DNA from: Pseudomonas kitaguniensis
Lineage (GTDB): Bacteria > Pseudomonadota > Gammaproteobacteria > Pseudomonadales > Pseudomonadaceae
DNA: 64,000 nt
Direction of reading: 5' to 3'
Assembly (NCBI RefSeq): GCF_009296165.1
Contig: NZ_VUAZ01000052.1
Location: 62,001 to 126,000, forward strand
Positions 43,294-52,704 of this stretch are shown here, piece by piece; position 1 is the first letter of the stretch, and each line of letters starts with the position of its first letter. Both the position numbers and the translations under genes were made by a program. The notes under the pieces are model-generated. The model saw nothing but the letters and a program-made list of their open reading frames with translations, was not told the DNA's origin and did no database searches.

Positions 43294-45123
43294 TTAATCT
43301 GTCTGACGTACCTGCGTTGTCGATTGAGACTTACCTGGCCCGTTATCAAAAGGATGGGCACGGTCTTCATTGAAGATGTCCGTCAGCAGCGCATTGGCGC
43401 GTTTGTAGGCATCGTATTTGTACTCGGTGTCTTCCAGCGGTTGCGCGGCCATTTCTTCGAGCATCGCTAAGTTCAGACGGCGAAAGCGATCTGCACGCTC
43501 ACGGGCTTCGTAACGTCCGATACCCAGCTGCTCCAGTGCTTTGCGCCCCAGGGCCAGCGCGCTCTCAAAGGTTTCCCGCTCGACCGCCTCAATGCCCATC
43601 TGGCGCAACATAATGATGTGCCCCATGTCGCGGGCACGCACCACCAGTTTCAAGGATGGGAAATGTTCCTGAGCCAAGCGCGTGAGTGTCAGGTTATCGT
43701 CTTGATCGTCAATGGCGTTGATCAGCACCACGGCCTGGTCGGCTCCGGCGGCATGCAATAAGTCGAGGCGGGTAGCATCGCCGTAGAAGACCTTGACCCC
43801 GAACTTGCGCAACGTCTCTATATGGTCGGGGTCATGATCTAACACGACAACTTCAAACCCACACGACATCAAGAGGCGCCCTGCGATCTGGCCGAAGCGA
43901 CCGAAGCCGGCAATGATCACCCGAGGATTGCTCTGGTCGATGTCATCTGCCTCATGGTTGTCTTGCTTTTTCGCGGACTCCAGGCGATTGAGCACGAGGA
44001 TCAGCAGGGGCGTTACGCACATGGATAACGCCACCGCCAGCGTCAGGCTTTTACCCCAAGGATCGACCAGGATGCCGGCCACCGCTGCTGCGCCGAACAC
44101 GACGAAGGCAAACTCGCTGCCCTGTCCGAGAAATACCGCTTGCCATGAGCGCTGCTCTGCCGGGACATTCAGGAAACGGCTGAGGAGTTTGATCACCAGC
44201 AGCTTGATGACAATAAAACCCAGCGTCAGCGTAATGACGGTCAACGGTGCATTGATCAACGTGCCGAAGTCGATCGACATGCCCACGCCGATGAAGAACA
44301 ACCCGAGCAATAAACCCTTGAACGGCTCAATGTCACTTTCCAAGGCATGCCGGTATTCCGAACTGGCTAGCAGCACGCCGGCCAGAAAAGCCCCCATGGC
44401 CATGGACAGCCCCGCTTCTTCCAGGAGCAGTCCAAACCCGAATACCAGAAACAGCGCCACTGCACTGAAAATTTCACGCAGGCCCGAGCGTGCGACGAAA
44501 CGCAGCACTGGGCGCGAGACGTACTGCCCCAGAAGCACCACCGCAACGATTGCACCGACGATTTTTGCAATGGACAGTACTAGCTCAATGCCGGATGGCG
44601 TGCTGCCATTGGCGGCCAGCAGCGGAATCATGGCCACCAGCGGAATCGCAGCGATGTCTTGAAAGAGCAGAACCGCAAAGCTGCTGCGCCCCACGGCGGT
44701 CGGCGTCATATTGCGCTCGTTCATGGCCTGCATCGCGATCGCGGTTGATGACAGGCTCAGTGTCAGGCCCACCAGCAACGCGGCGGTCCAGTTCAGGCCC
44801 AGAGCGGCGCAAAACACGGCAATCGCTACACCACATACCAGCATCTGCAATGCACCGCCGCCGAAGACCATCCGACGCATCGCCCAAAGGCGCTTGGGGT
44901 CGAGTTCCAAGCCAATGATAAACAGCATCAGCACCACGCCGATTTCAGCAAAGTGCAGGATGGATTCCACATCGGTTACCAGTTTCAGGCCCCAAGGCCC
45001 GATCAGGCAGCCGGCCAGCAGATAGCCCAGCACCGGGCCCAGCCCTAATCGCACCGCGATAGGCACAATCAAAGCCGCCGAGCCCAGGTAAACGAGCATT
45101 TCAATCAGGCTATGCGTCTCCAT
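43294..45123 (-). CDS. kefC: KefC-type K+/H+ antiporter
   Basis: About 609 residues. The N-terminal CPA2 antiporter domain has 12 hydrophobic segments ([21 protein letters not shown]) and is followed by an RCK_N domain with the nucleotide loop [16 protein letters not shown] and [11 protein letters not shown]. KefC efflux is gated by glutathione adducts and lowers cytoplasmic pH, protecting against electrophiles. Its start lies one base after the kefF stop (TGATATG). An in-frame extension to 45210 overlaps kefF and is rejected. Confidence 0.9.
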   Translation of the reverse strand: METHSLIEMLVYLGSAALIVPIAVRLGLGPVLGYLLAGCLIGPWGLKLVTDVESILHFAEIGVVLMLFIIGLELDPKRLWAMRRMVFGGGALQMLVCGVAIAVFCAALGLNWTAALLVGLTLSLSSTAIAMQAMNERNMTPTAVGRSSFAVLLFQDIAAIPLVAMIPLLAANGSTPSGIELVLSIAKIVGAIVAVVLLGQYVSRPVLRFVARSGLREIFSAVALFLVFGFGLLLEEAGLSMAMGAFLAGVLLASSEYRHALESDIEPFKGLLLGLFFIGVGMSIDFGTLINAPLTVITLTLGFIVIKLLVIKLLSRFLNVPAEQRSWQAVFLGQGSEFAFVVFGAAAVAGILVDPWGKSLTLAVALSMCVTPLLILVLNRLESAKKQDNHEADDIDQSNPRVIIAGFGRFGQIAGRLLMSCGFEVVVLDHDPDHIETLRKFGVKVFYGDATRLDLLHAAGADQAVVLINAIDDQDDNLTLTRLAQEHFPSLKLVVRARDMGHIIMLRQMGIEAVERETFESALALGRKALEQLGIGRYEARERADRFRRLNLAMLEEMAAQPLEDTEYKYDAYKRANALLTDIFNEDRAHPFDNGPGKSQSTTQVRQTD

Positions 45124-45124
45124 A

Positions 45125-45646
45125 TCAATCTTCCTTCCAGGAGGCCAGGCGTGTGCCGTAATGGCGTACTTGAGAGAGCAGGGCGCTGTGATCGGCGCCG
45201 TACGCGCCATGCACGGTCACGGGCTTCAACCAGCGCATCTGGCAGTAGCTGGCCGTGGCTTGCAGCGGTTGAGACAGCACGTCGAAGCCTGGGTAATCGC
45301 CGATGTCGAAATGATCGTGATCGCCGCCGGTGGTCACGGCCCACAGCATGCTTTTGTCTTTAAGCCCGGTAGCGCCTTTGCCATAGGCCCAGCCTTGGGT
45401 GAAGACTCTGTCGATCCACAACTTCAACAGCGGAGGGTAGCTGTACCAATAAAGGGGATGTTGCAATACCAGCAGTTGTGCCTGTTCTACGGCATTTTGT
45501 TCAGCCTCGACATCAATATTGAAGTCGGGATACAGCGCGTACAGAGAACGGACGGTCACTTCTGGATTATTGGCCGCCTGCCTGAGCATCAATTGGTTAA
45601 CCTGGGACTTATCGGGGTATGGATGGGCAAAAATGATCAGAATCAT
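45125..45646 (-). CDS. kefF: KefF-type NAD(P)H oxidoreductase
   Basis: 173 residues from [17 protein letters not shown], the flavodoxin-like NQO/MdaB family, with [16 protein letters not shown] and a Pro/Gly-rich FMN loop near [10 protein letters not shown]. KefF is the ancillary subunit that activates KefC, and the two genes are adjacent as in Escherichia coli. The longer frame to 45721 has no ribosome site. It is the fourth gene of the operon. Confidence 0.88.
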   Translation of the reverse strand: MILIIFAHPYPDKSQVNQLMLRQAANNPEVTVRSLYALYPDFNIDVEAEQNAVEQAQLLVLQHPLYWYSYPPLLKLWIDRVFTQGWAYGKGATGLKDKSMLWAVTTGGDHDHFDIGDYPGFDVLSQPLQATASYCQMRWLKPVTVHGAYGADHSALLSQVRHYGTRLASWKED

Positions 45647-45756
45647 GGAGGTGCACTCCGACAAATGTGGATATCCGTGATAACGGAAAAACTCCCGGCC
45701 GCTGAGCACATAGGCGCTCAACGGGCGGGAGTTGTGGAGTTTAAAGCTGAAACGGA

Positions 45757-45975
45757 TTATTGACCGGCTTGCAGCTTCAAGACTTCCTGAGCCGTTATGG
45801 GTTTACCAGCAATACCCCAGTCTCCGCTCTTGACCTCTTCGAAGATGACCCATGTGAGGGCGCGCATGTTTTCACCCTCCACCGAGACCATAGCGTCGGT
45901 TACCTTGCGAATAACCTCCGCTTTTTGTTCGTCGGTGAAAACGCCTTCGATGCCTTTGATGGTAACGAGTGGCAT
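45757..45975 (-). CDS. 4-oxalocrotonate tautomerase-family protein
   Basis: 72 residues with the catalytic Pro next to the start Met (MPLVTIKGIEGVFTDEQKAEVI), as in 4-oxalocrotonate tautomerases. Arg and Phe/Trp residues in RALTWVIFEEV complete the pattern. It lies between the old-yellow-enzyme gene and kefF, and probably isomerises an enol/keto intermediate of the electrophiles handled by the operon. Confidence 0.85.
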   Translation of the reverse strand: MPLVTIKGIEGVFTDEQKAEVIRKVTDAMVSVEGENMRALTWVIFEEVKSGDWGIAGKPITAQEVLKLQAGQ

Positions 45976-46002
45976 GGTGTGCTCCTTATGTTTGAAGTGA
46001 GA

Positions 46003-47109
46003 TCAGGCTTGGGCTGCTGCGTATTCCGGGTAGTCCGTATAGCCTTTGGCACCGATGACGCCGTAGAACGTAGAGTGGTCCGCTTTGGTCAGTGGCCAGC
46101 CGTTCTTCATGCGCGCCACCAAGTCCGGGTTGGAGATGAAGGCGGTACCAAACGCGATCAGGTCAAGTTCACCCTTCTCCAATTCCTGATCGGCAAGCTC
46201 CTGCGTGAAGCCGCCAGCGCCAATCAGGGTGCCACGGTAGGCATTACGGAAAGCTGCCCCGAAGCCTTCAGGCGTGCCAGCGGCGGAAATAGTGGTCTGA
46301 TAGTTCAGATGTACATACGCCAGATTGCGTTCGTTTAAAGCTGACGCCACGCTCATCCACGTCTCAGCCTCGCCGTCGAAGGCTTCCATGTCATAGATTC
46401 GACCGAATGGCGAAACCCGGACACTCACTTTCTCTGAGCCAATTTCAGCTGCCATTGCATCGATTGTTTCAAGCAACAGCCGTTGGCGATTGGCGATGGA
46501 GCCGCCGTACTGGTCGGTACGCGTGTTCAATTTGCTGCTTAAGAACTGATCGAACAAGAACGCGTTGGCACCCATCAGCTCGACGCCATCAAAGCCCGCA
46601 TCCATTGCCCTGCGGGCGGAAGAAACAAAGTCCTGGATGACACGTTGGACTTCATCGGTTGTCAATGCGCGGGGTTTGCTCGGGAGGACTGGTCCTTCTT
46701 TGCCTGGTTCGGCCCATGCATAAACCATGGTCGTGGTCGCGGGAATGGTGCCCGATGAAACCGGCGCGGCGTTACCCGGCTGGAGCGACACGTGGGACAG
46801 CCGGCCGACGTGCCACAGCTGAGCGAAGATTTTGCCGCCTTTTGCGTGCACGGCATCGGTGACTTTGCGCCATCCTGCAGTTTGCTCATCGGTGTAGAGG
46901 CCCGGTGTATACAGATAGCCACGGGCTTCCTCCGACACTGGCAGGCCTTCGGTGATGATCAAACCGGCCGACGCACGTTGTGCGTAGTAGAGCACGGTCA
47001 GATCGCTGGGAATGTTCTCGGGGGTGCGCGTCCGGGTCATCGGAGCCATCACCACGCGGTTGGCCAAAGCCAGGCCGGACAAATTGTAAGGAGTAAACAG
47101 CTTATTCAT
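46003..47109 (-). CDS. Old-yellow-enzyme family reductase (NemA-like) with altered substrate pocket
   Basis: 368 residues of the OYE/NemA/XenB family, an FMN-dependent alkene reductase acting on unsaturated carbonyls, maleimides and nitro compounds. Visible motifs are VVMAPMTRTR near the N-terminus, LWHVGRLSH, RTDQYGGSI and FGTAFISNPDLV. The usual substrate-binding pair is His with His/Asn (HGAN/HSAH); here the segment is ELMGANAFL, so Met179 replaces the first His while Asn182 stays, and Tyr of GYL becomes Phe. Activity or specificity is therefore probably shifted. It lies between the CMD gene and the tautomerase. Confidence 0.87.
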   Translation of the reverse strand: MNKLFTPYNLSGLALANRVVMAPMTRTRTPENIPSDLTVLYYAQRASAGLIITEGLPVSEEARGYLYTPGLYTDEQTAGWRKVTDAVHAKGGKIFAQLWHVGRLSHVSLQPGNAAPVSSGTIPATTTMVYAWAEPGKEGPVLPSKPRALTTDEVQRVIQDFVSSARRAMDAGFDGVELMGANAFLFDQFLSSKLNTRTDQYGGSIANRQRLLLETIDAMAAEIGSEKVSVRVSPFGRIYDMEAFDGEAETWMSVASALNERNLAYVHLNYQTTISAAGTPEGFGAAFRNAYRGTLIGAGGFTQELADQELEKGELDLIAFGTAFISNPDLVARMKNGWPLTKADHSTFYGVIGAKGYTDYPEYAAAQA

Positions 47110-47148
47110 GAGTCATCTCGAAGTCGTAAAGGGTTGAAAGCAGGCGGG

Positions 47149-47481
47149 TTATGACTTATCGAACGCGTCCAGCACGTGGGTGCTGTAGACCAGCGCGGCG
47201 CCGGCGTTCATATTGATAGCCACACCCAATGCTTCAGCGACTTCCTCACTGGTTACACCGACTTTCTTGGCTTCGGCGGCATGGAAGGCAATGCAACCGT
47301 CACAGCGAGTGGTCACCGCAACCGCCAGGGAGATCAACTCGCGGGTCTTGGCATCCAAATGGTTGGTTTTGGCACCGGCGCCGCCGAGCGCTGCCATGCC
47401 TTTCATGGTTTCTGGGGTCAGCGCATTGAGCTCCATCAAGCGGGCGTTGATGTCTTTACGGGTTTGCTTCCAATCTTGCAT
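47149..47481 (-). CDS. Carboxymuconolactone decarboxylase/AhpD-like protein
   Basis: 110 residues from MQDWKQTRKDINARLMELN. The AhpD-type motif CDGCIAFHAAEAKKVG (CxxC followed by His) identifies a peroxidase-like CMD protein that uses a cysteine pair against hydroperoxides. A GTG four codons upstream is possible. First gene of the five-gene stress operon, with the candidate operator about 55-75 bases upstream. Confidence 0.85.
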   Translation of the reverse strand: MQDWKQTRKDINARLMELNALTPETMKGMAALGGAGAKTNHLDAKTRELISLAVAVTTRCDGCIAFHAAEAKKVGVTSEEVAEALGVAINMNAGAALVYSTHVLDAFDKS

Positions 47482-47535
47482 GGCAGTTCTCACAGGGAGG
47501 AGTGGGATGAGAGCGTTGTTTAACTTTGATATACG

Positions 47536-47554
47536 CTACCATCCAGTTGGTAGG
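47536..47554. promoter_or_regulatory. Candidate TetR operator before the CMD-OYE-KefFC operon
   Basis: The sequence CTACCATCCAGTTGGTAGG has ends CTACC and GGTAG. It shares the half AGTTGGTAGG with the site at 38711-38726 before the OsmC gene. It lies upstream of the CMD start, so the same TetR protein(s) could control both operons. Confidence 0.6.
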
Positions 47555-47669
47555 TATTCAATGTTGTTCCGTCGATATTTACTATCAACGACATTTAGGG
47601 GCCGAGTCGTTGTCGGGCTGGCTCCAGCGAGCGGTGCTCCGAAAAACCTTAGGCGCATGCCTGAACCTC

Positions 47670-47690
47670 CTCAGCCACTGACGGGCTGAG
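47670..47690 (-). terminator. Small hairpin after truncated metC
   Basis: CTCAGCC and GGCTGAG form a 7-base stem around a 7-base loop, immediately downstream of the metC remnant's stop. It is the probable original terminator of that gene. Confidence 0.4.
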
Positions 47691-47692
47691 CA

Positions 47693-48541
47693 TTACTCGC
47701 GCATGCGGTTGAACCGCTCAAAGCCGCATTCCAGATCTGCAATAAGATCCTCTGGATCCTCCAGACCAATATGAAGGCGGACGAGGTGCCCCTCTGCTGC
47801 CCACGTCGTTGCACTTCTTACTGCCCTAGGATCTGCAATCATCGCCAGGCTTTCAAAGCCACCCCAGGAGTAACCAATCGAGAATAGTGATAAGTCGTCT
47901 AAAAGCGCATCCGCCGCCGCCTGCGAGGATGGTTTAGTCAGGAACGAAAGCAGGCCCGAGGCTCCCTTGAAATCTCTTTTCCAAAGGTCGTGCTGAGGGT
48001 GAGACTCCAATGCTGGATAGTAAACCGCCTCTACTTCCTCCCGGGTTTCTAGCCACTTGGCCACACGGATCGCATTTTTGAAATGACGCTCAAGCCTCAC
48101 ATCAAGTGTTCGCATACCTCGAAGGGCCAGCGACACGTCGTCCGGACTCGCAAATAAGCCCATATTGAAGTGATATTTCTTGAGGCGATCCCAGGCTCGT
48201 GCTGAAGCCGAGACGGTCCCCAGGACTGCGTCGGAATGGCCGACGATGTATTTCGTTGCCGCCATGATCGAAAGGTCCACGCCAAGCTCCAGCGACGGAA
48301 AGTAGAGCGGAGTTCCCCAGGTATTGTCTGCAATAACCAGAATGTCATGTTCACGGGCAACCTTGGCGATTGCGCGAATGTCGGGGATTTCCAGGGTTAA
48401 AGAGCCGGGAGACTCGGCGTAAATGGCTTTTGTGTTCGGCTGGATAAAATCAATGATGCCAACACCGATTGTCGGGTCGTAATACGAGACCTCGATGCCT
48501 AGCCGGCTGCCGACGTGTTCAGCAAACGCTCTGATACACAC
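47693..48541 (-). pseudogene. metC: Cystathionine beta-lyase (MetC), N-terminally truncated
   Basis: The 282-residue frame covers the middle and end of a Cys/Met-metabolism PLP enzyme: GIEVSYYDPTIG, VIADNTWGTPLYF, the PLP lysine in ATKYIVGHSD, and GYSWGGFESL. Full-length MetC is about 390 residues; some 110 N-terminal residues are absent, including the first active-site Tyr region. A stop lies two codons upstream of the GTG and unrelated sequence begins at once. The gene was cut by a rearrangement here. The remaining protein should be inactive. Confidence 0.8.
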
Positions 48542-48549
48542 TGCTGGTT

Positions 48550-49116
48550 ATGTGCATCGAATCACTGGTTCAGAAATTTGATGGACACGAACCCCAGTGG
48601 TCGGACATTCCCGAAGAAAAGAGGCGAGGGGGGGACAAGGCTTTGGATCGTATCGATCACGACTCTGCGCAAGCGGTGAAGGACGCGGTACTAGACGTCA
48701 TTCATCCACGCCTGAGTTATCGGTTTGGGCAGTTTATCCTGGCTCACCTTCCGGCCGATTACTTCACCGTACAAGCAGACGCACAAAAACACCCGATTGG
48801 GCGTCGCGATTTGGAAGCCGCACTACAAAACCTCTATGGCGTGCGCTCCGGCTACGTCCACACGCTCAAGCATTTGACCAAAGAATTTCTTCATTTCGCC
48901 AGTCACCGGGAAACCTGTGAAGACGATGACAAGCTCACCTTTACCTTTCAGGGGCTATTTCGCCTCACACGTGCGGTGATCATTGAATACGTCCGCAAGG
49001 CGGAGAAGGTCGATCATGATCCATCAAGCCGACACCCTGAGCAAGTTGCTGGCGGAGCAGGAGGCGGTGAAGGCTGCCCGGAAGAAATTTCGCTACGTCG
49101 AGGTGGTGGACGTTAA
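48550..49116 (+). pseudogene. Unidentified protein fragment fused at the metC junction
   Basis: The 188-residue frame begins within the metC junction. Its middle (RSGYVHTLKHLTKEFLHFA) has a HEPN-like look, with Arg/His positions, and helical composition; the N- and C-terminal ends look out of frame (VAGGAGGGEGCPEEISLRRGGG). A second short frame at 49015-49125 (MIHQADTLSKLLAEQEAVKA, ending DVKSM) overlaps its end and looks more protein-like. I cannot name the gene. It looks like the surviving C-terminal part of a larger coding sequence brought in by the same rearrangement that cut metC. Confidence 0.4.
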
Positions 49117-49264
49117 GTCGATGTAGTCGCTGACGCCGGCATGATCACTTGATGCTCGGTGGTTTGAGCCTGAGTGATTGTCCACGTGCGACGCTGGCCC
49201 ACATCAGGGTGGTCAGGTTCATCTCCATCCCTTCTTCCATCCTCTTACGAGATCAATCCAACGA

Positions 49265-49519
49265 TCACGCTTGGTACTCCGCCTGTAGATCGGCAACTTG
49301 AAGTTGATAGGGTCTCTGGATTTCTCGTTGATCAGCGGTAATCGCCTTGGCCCCCACCGGAGTCGAGCCCAAGCGTTCTTTTTGCACTTGATCAACCCAG
49401 CGGCGCAGGGCTGTGGGGCCGATATCCAGGCTGGCACAGACTTCGGTAACCGGCTGACCTTCATCCAACACCATGCTGGCAGCCTTGAGCTTGAACTCAC
49501 TCGAATAAGATTTACGCAT
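49265..49519 (-). pseudogene. IS3-family transposase OrfA remnant
   Basis: The frame starts MRKSYSSEFKLKAASMVLDE and continues with the IS3 OrfA HTH (ICASLDIGPTALRRWVDQ-like region). Homology stops after REIQ near 49335 and is followed by an unrelated tail, so the leucine zipper and all of OrfB are missing. The left end of the element is still recognisable at 49561-49590. Confidence 0.75.
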
Positions 49520-49538
49520 ATCCAAACACCTCAGATTT

Positions 49539-49590
49539 GGGCGCTATCATAGCGCCCGATTGAAGTGTCCAAAATCATTAGGCCAGTTCA
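49539..49590 (-). repeat. IS3 element end with protective hairpin
   Basis: GGGCGCTA and TAGCGCCC (49539-49557) form a stem with a three-base loop just upstream of OrfA. Beyond it, 49561-49590 starts (on the minus strand) TGAACTGGCCTAATG, which looks like an IS3-type terminal inverted repeat. Only this end is left. Confidence 0.5.
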
Positions 49591-49803
49591 CGAGCACTCC
49601 TTCATGCACTCAAAGTCTTGAGGGGGACTGGGCGTGGAGTGTGAGAAATCACGATGAAATGCGGGTTTGATCATGTCAAAGCACATCGCAACACCTCTGG
49701 AAGGAGATCCAACGGTGGTATTACGATGAAGCCGGAAACCTCCGCACATGTCGGTGTACGATATCGTCTAAAATATTTCGGTCGAGAACGGAGCTAGCAC
49801 CCA

Positions 49804-50007
49804 ATGAGTGATGCATTGCCAACTACTTTGATATGCCGGGATCCAGGTGATAGCAGCGGGGACATCGTCATAGATCTCCCACCGAATATACTAGCGGCAA
49901 TGGGCGTCGGTTTGGGTGATTTCTTAAGCATCGAGTTGGTCGACGGATCGATAGTGCTAAAGCCAATTCGTCGAATCAAAGCTGAAGGTCGGGTTGACTC
50001 AGATTGA
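49804..50007 (+). CDS. AbrB/MazE-like small DNA-binding protein
   Basis: 67 residues resembling a SpoVT/AbrB/MazE swapped-hairpin domain (GDIVIDLPPNILAAMGVGLGD, then IELVDGSIVLKPI). MazE-type antitoxins have this form, but no toxin gene follows; the next 430 bases hold no gene. It could be an orphan antitoxin left after loss of its partner or a stand-alone regulator. Confidence 0.65.
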   Translation: MSDALPTTLICRDPGDSSGDIVIDLPPNILAAMGVGLGDFLSIELVDGSIVLKPIRRIKAEGRVDSD

Positions 50008-50445
50008 GCAGGCCGGTAGCTCGCCCATCTGAATCTCAGGACGTTCGAGTAGCACTAAGATGGAAGGAAATATCCAAATGCAGGAACAATTCCGCAATTT
50101 AGATTTTTACTTCTCTGAAATTTCGATCTTCACTTCCGGGTACCAGAGCGTAGAATCAGTTTTATCGGCGGGCACCTGATTCCATTATTTAACATAATAT
50201 ACATTATGCGTACCCACGAATATCCGACTGAGGGCTCTTCCGCTCAGCTTTGTAGCCTGCAACGCCATCAGCCTAACCATGGCGGCGGAAACGCTACCCA
50301 GCAGACACCGCACAACCCTGGTGCCAGAAACTGTCCTCCTGCCTGCTTACCCTGTATCGACAAGGCAAAACCCAGGACGAATTAGCGCACAGGAGTCAGT
50401 TATCGCCTTGGCAACTGAATCAGTATCCAATTGAGGAGATAGATC
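50008..50445. other. Gene-free stretch with an AT-rich palindrome
   Basis: No convincing coding frame. The palindrome CATAAT-ATAC-ATTATG lies at 50194-50209, upstream of the ABM monooxygenase gene, and could be its operator. The MazE-type neighbour's toxin would be expected here but is absent. Confidence 0.4.
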
Positions 50446-50813
50446 ATGTCCAGTGTTGAGCCTCTCGATCCTTCGTTCCCGTTAAGCCAGCAAATGGGAA
50501 TCGACGCCGCCCCTATAGTGCTGGTCAACCTGTGCACGGTAGCGCCTGCCGACGAGGCGGCTTTTTTAGTGTCTTGGGCAGCTGATGCCGCTTTCATGAA
50601 AAGGCAACCTGGCTTTATTTCTACGCAGCTTCATCGGGCGTTGGGAGACAGCCCAACTTACCTCAACTACGCGATTTTCGAGTCTGCACAAGCATGGCGC
50701 GCCGCCTTCAAGCAACCAGAATTCCGCGAGATCGCCAAGCACATCCGGCGTCGGCTGTGTTCCGTCCCCACTTGTTTCAGAAAGTAGCTGTTGAGAATTT
50801 ATGTACGGCCTAG
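50446..50813 (+). pseudogene. Antibiotic biosynthesis monooxygenase (ABM) domain protein, frameshifted near the end
   Basis: The first 97 residues (IVLVNLCTVAPADEAAFLVSW, QPGFISTQLHRAL, YLNYAIFESAQAWRAAFKQPEF) are a clear ABM/heme-degrading-monooxygenase-like dimeric barrel. Adding one base near 50738 (CACATCCG, expected CACTATCCG) restores the family C-terminus YPASAVFRPHLFQKVAVENL and a stop at 50813, giving about 122 residues. As written the frame ends at 50787 with an unrelated tail. These small oxygenases act on quinone-like or polyketide-type substrates. Confidence 0.75.
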
Positions 50814-50899
50814 CGATGAGGCCGCCTGAACCAATGGACGCAAGCATTCGAACTCAACTGTAGTCGGGTCTGTATAACGCCATTTTAAAAGGTATCGAT

Positions 50900-51805
50900 A
50901 TGAAAGCCGTTCAGTTTAATCAATATGGTGGCACTGAAGTCTTGAACATCGTCGACGTAGACCCGCCGCACGCCGGCCCCGGTGAGGTGCGCATTAGAGT
51001 GCAAGCCGTAGGCGTTAATCCCATCGATTGGAAGTTGCGTGCGGGGTATGTTCATGACTTCATGCCCGTTACCTTTCCAGCGGGTGTTGGCAGCGAGGCA
51101 GCAGGCATCATTGATGAGGTCGGCGATGGTGTTTCAGGTGTCGCAGTCGGCGATGCGGTGTTTGGCTACGGTCGGAATACGTTAGCGGAATACGCGGTCT
51201 TGAGGTGCTGGGCGCGAGCTCCGTACAACATGCCAATGGAGGTGGCAGGCGGCTTGGCGGTCATCGTCGAGACGGCGACACGCATCCTCAACCATGTCGG
51301 TATCAAGGCTGGCGAGACCCTGCTGATAACGGGTGCTGCGGGTGGAGTTGGTACCGCCGCGATTCAATTGGCACGCCATCGCGGCGCAATTGTGATCGGT
51401 ACAGGCAGCGCACCCAAACATGAATATATCCGCAGTTTGGGCGCTGTTCCGACCACCTACGAACCTGGCTTGGCCGCACGCGTGCATGCGTTGGCGCCTG
51501 CAGGCGTTGACGCAGCGTTAGACCTTGCTGGGGCCGGCACAATAGCCGAGTTAGTTGAGATCGTTGGCGACCCGACCCGAGTTGTTTCCACTTCCGATGT
51601 CACGGCCCATCAATATGGCGTGGTGTTTTCCGCTACATCGCTCGAACATCCCGAGACCGCGTTTGCAGAAGCGGCGCGCCTGTATGACACAGGAGCGTTT
51701 CGTCTGCACATCGAGCAAACCTTCTCGATTGAGCAGATCGCGACTGCGCAAGAAATAAGTGCCGCCGGGCATGTTGCCGGCAAGCTCATCATAACGATGC
51801 CTTGA
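50900..51805 (+). CDS. Zinc-type alcohol dehydrogenase/quinone oxidoreductase-like protein (MDR family)
   Basis: 301 residues of the MDR superfamily, QOR-like subgroup: GEVRIRVQAVGVNPIDWK, VGSEAAGIIDEVGDGVSG, and the NADPH loop ITGAAGGVGTAAIQLARHRG. There are no zinc-ligand cysteines, so it is a quinone/enone reductase rather than an alcohol dehydrogenase. It follows the ABM gene and precedes a divergent-looking WYL regulator; these may form a small redox-response unit. Confidence 0.87.
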   Translation: MKAVQFNQYGGTEVLNIVDVDPPHAGPGEVRIRVQAVGVNPIDWKLRAGYVHDFMPVTFPAGVGSEAAGIIDEVGDGVSGVAVGDAVFGYGRNTLAEYAVLRCWARAPYNMPMEVAGGLAVIVETATRILNHVGIKAGETLLITGAAGGVGTAAIQLARHRGAIVIGTGSAPKHEYIRSLGAVPTTYEPGLAARVHALAPAGVDAALDLAGAGTIAELVEIVGDPTRVVSTSDVTAHQYGVVFSATSLEHPETAFAEAARLYDTGAFRLHIEQTFSIEQIATAQEISAAGHVAGKLIITMP

Positions 51806-51947
51806 TCGCAACGCCGACTCGCGGCTTCTATCAATGGGCCGCGACAGGTTTAAACGCTGACCCATTATCCGGTCGCCGTGCATTGATATTCTGGATAAGC
51901 TTGCCAACGCGGCAAGGCGTTGAAGCCCTCATCGAGATGGAATAGCA

Positions 51948-52652
51948 ATGGCCAGAAGTGACCGATTGTTTGAGCTGATGCAAGTGCTGCGGCGACACCG
52001 CATAGCGGTATCGGGGCGCACACTTGCCCAAGAACTGGGGGTGTCACTTCGCACCATACGTCGAGATGTACTGACATTGCAGGGCATGGGCGCCGATATC
52101 GAGGGTGAGCCTGGTTTGGGCTATGTTCTCAAGCCTGGGTTCCTGCTTCCCCCGCTCTCGTTCACCGAAGAAGAAATACAGGCGCTGGTAGCCGGCGCCT
52201 TATGGGTCAGTCGGCAGACGGATGACAAGTTCGCCTTCGCCGTCAAAAACGCCTTGGCCAAGATCAATGCCGTGTTGCCATTGGAAATGCGTCCGGCCTT
52301 CGACGATGAGACATTCTACGTAAGCAGCCCCTCTGCGCCTCTCAGCCCGATCGACCTCAGTGAGGTCCGTCGTGCACTACGCGATCAGTGCAAGCTGCGT
52401 ATCTCGCTGGCGCTTGCGCATGCAACGATTGAAGACCAGGTTGTCTGGCCGATTATGCTGGGTTTTATAGACGCAAAACGTTTCTTGGCGGCCTGGTGTG
52501 AGGCAGATGACAAATTCAGAGTGATTTCCCTGGATGACATTTCGCAACTGGAGGTATTGGCCGAGCGTTACAGTCGTAACCGGCGCCAGCTGATTAAACA
52601 ATGGCGTACTCACGAGATCTTGCCCTGTAACGCCCGTGGTGAGACGTGCTGA
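51948..52652 (+). CDS. YafY-like WYL/HTH regulator
   Basis: 234 residues. An N-terminal DeoR-type winged helix (LMQVLRRHRIAVSGRTLAQE, GVSLRTIRRDVLTLQ) is followed by a WYL-like domain with VVWPIMLGFIDAKRFLAAW. It belongs to the YafY family of regulators commonly located next to the genes they control, so the quinone reductase upstream is a likely target. The WYL part is somewhat divergent (RISLALAHATIED). Confidence 0.83.
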   Translation: MARSDRLFELMQVLRRHRIAVSGRTLAQELGVSLRTIRRDVLTLQGMGADIEGEPGLGYVLKPGFLLPPLSFTEEEIQALVAGALWVSRQTDDKFAFAVKNALAKINAVLPLEMRPAFDDETFYVSSPSAPLSPIDLSEVRRALRDQCKLRISLALAHATIEDQVVWPIMLGFIDAKRFLAAWCEADDKFRVISLDDISQLEVLAERYSRNRRQLIKQWRTHEILPCNARGETC

Positions 52653-52659
52653 CAACGGA

Positions 52660-52684
52660 TTTGGAGCCACTGACGGGCTCCAAA
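52660..52684. terminator. Bidirectional hairpin
   Basis: TTTGGAGCC and GGCTCCAAA form a perfect 9-base stem around a 7-base loop, between the convergent WYL regulator and the minus-strand gene ending at 52705. A/T ends on both sides make it a plausible shared terminator. Confidence 0.65.
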
Positions 52685-52704
52685 ATCGTCTCTGGACTAC
52701 CTCC

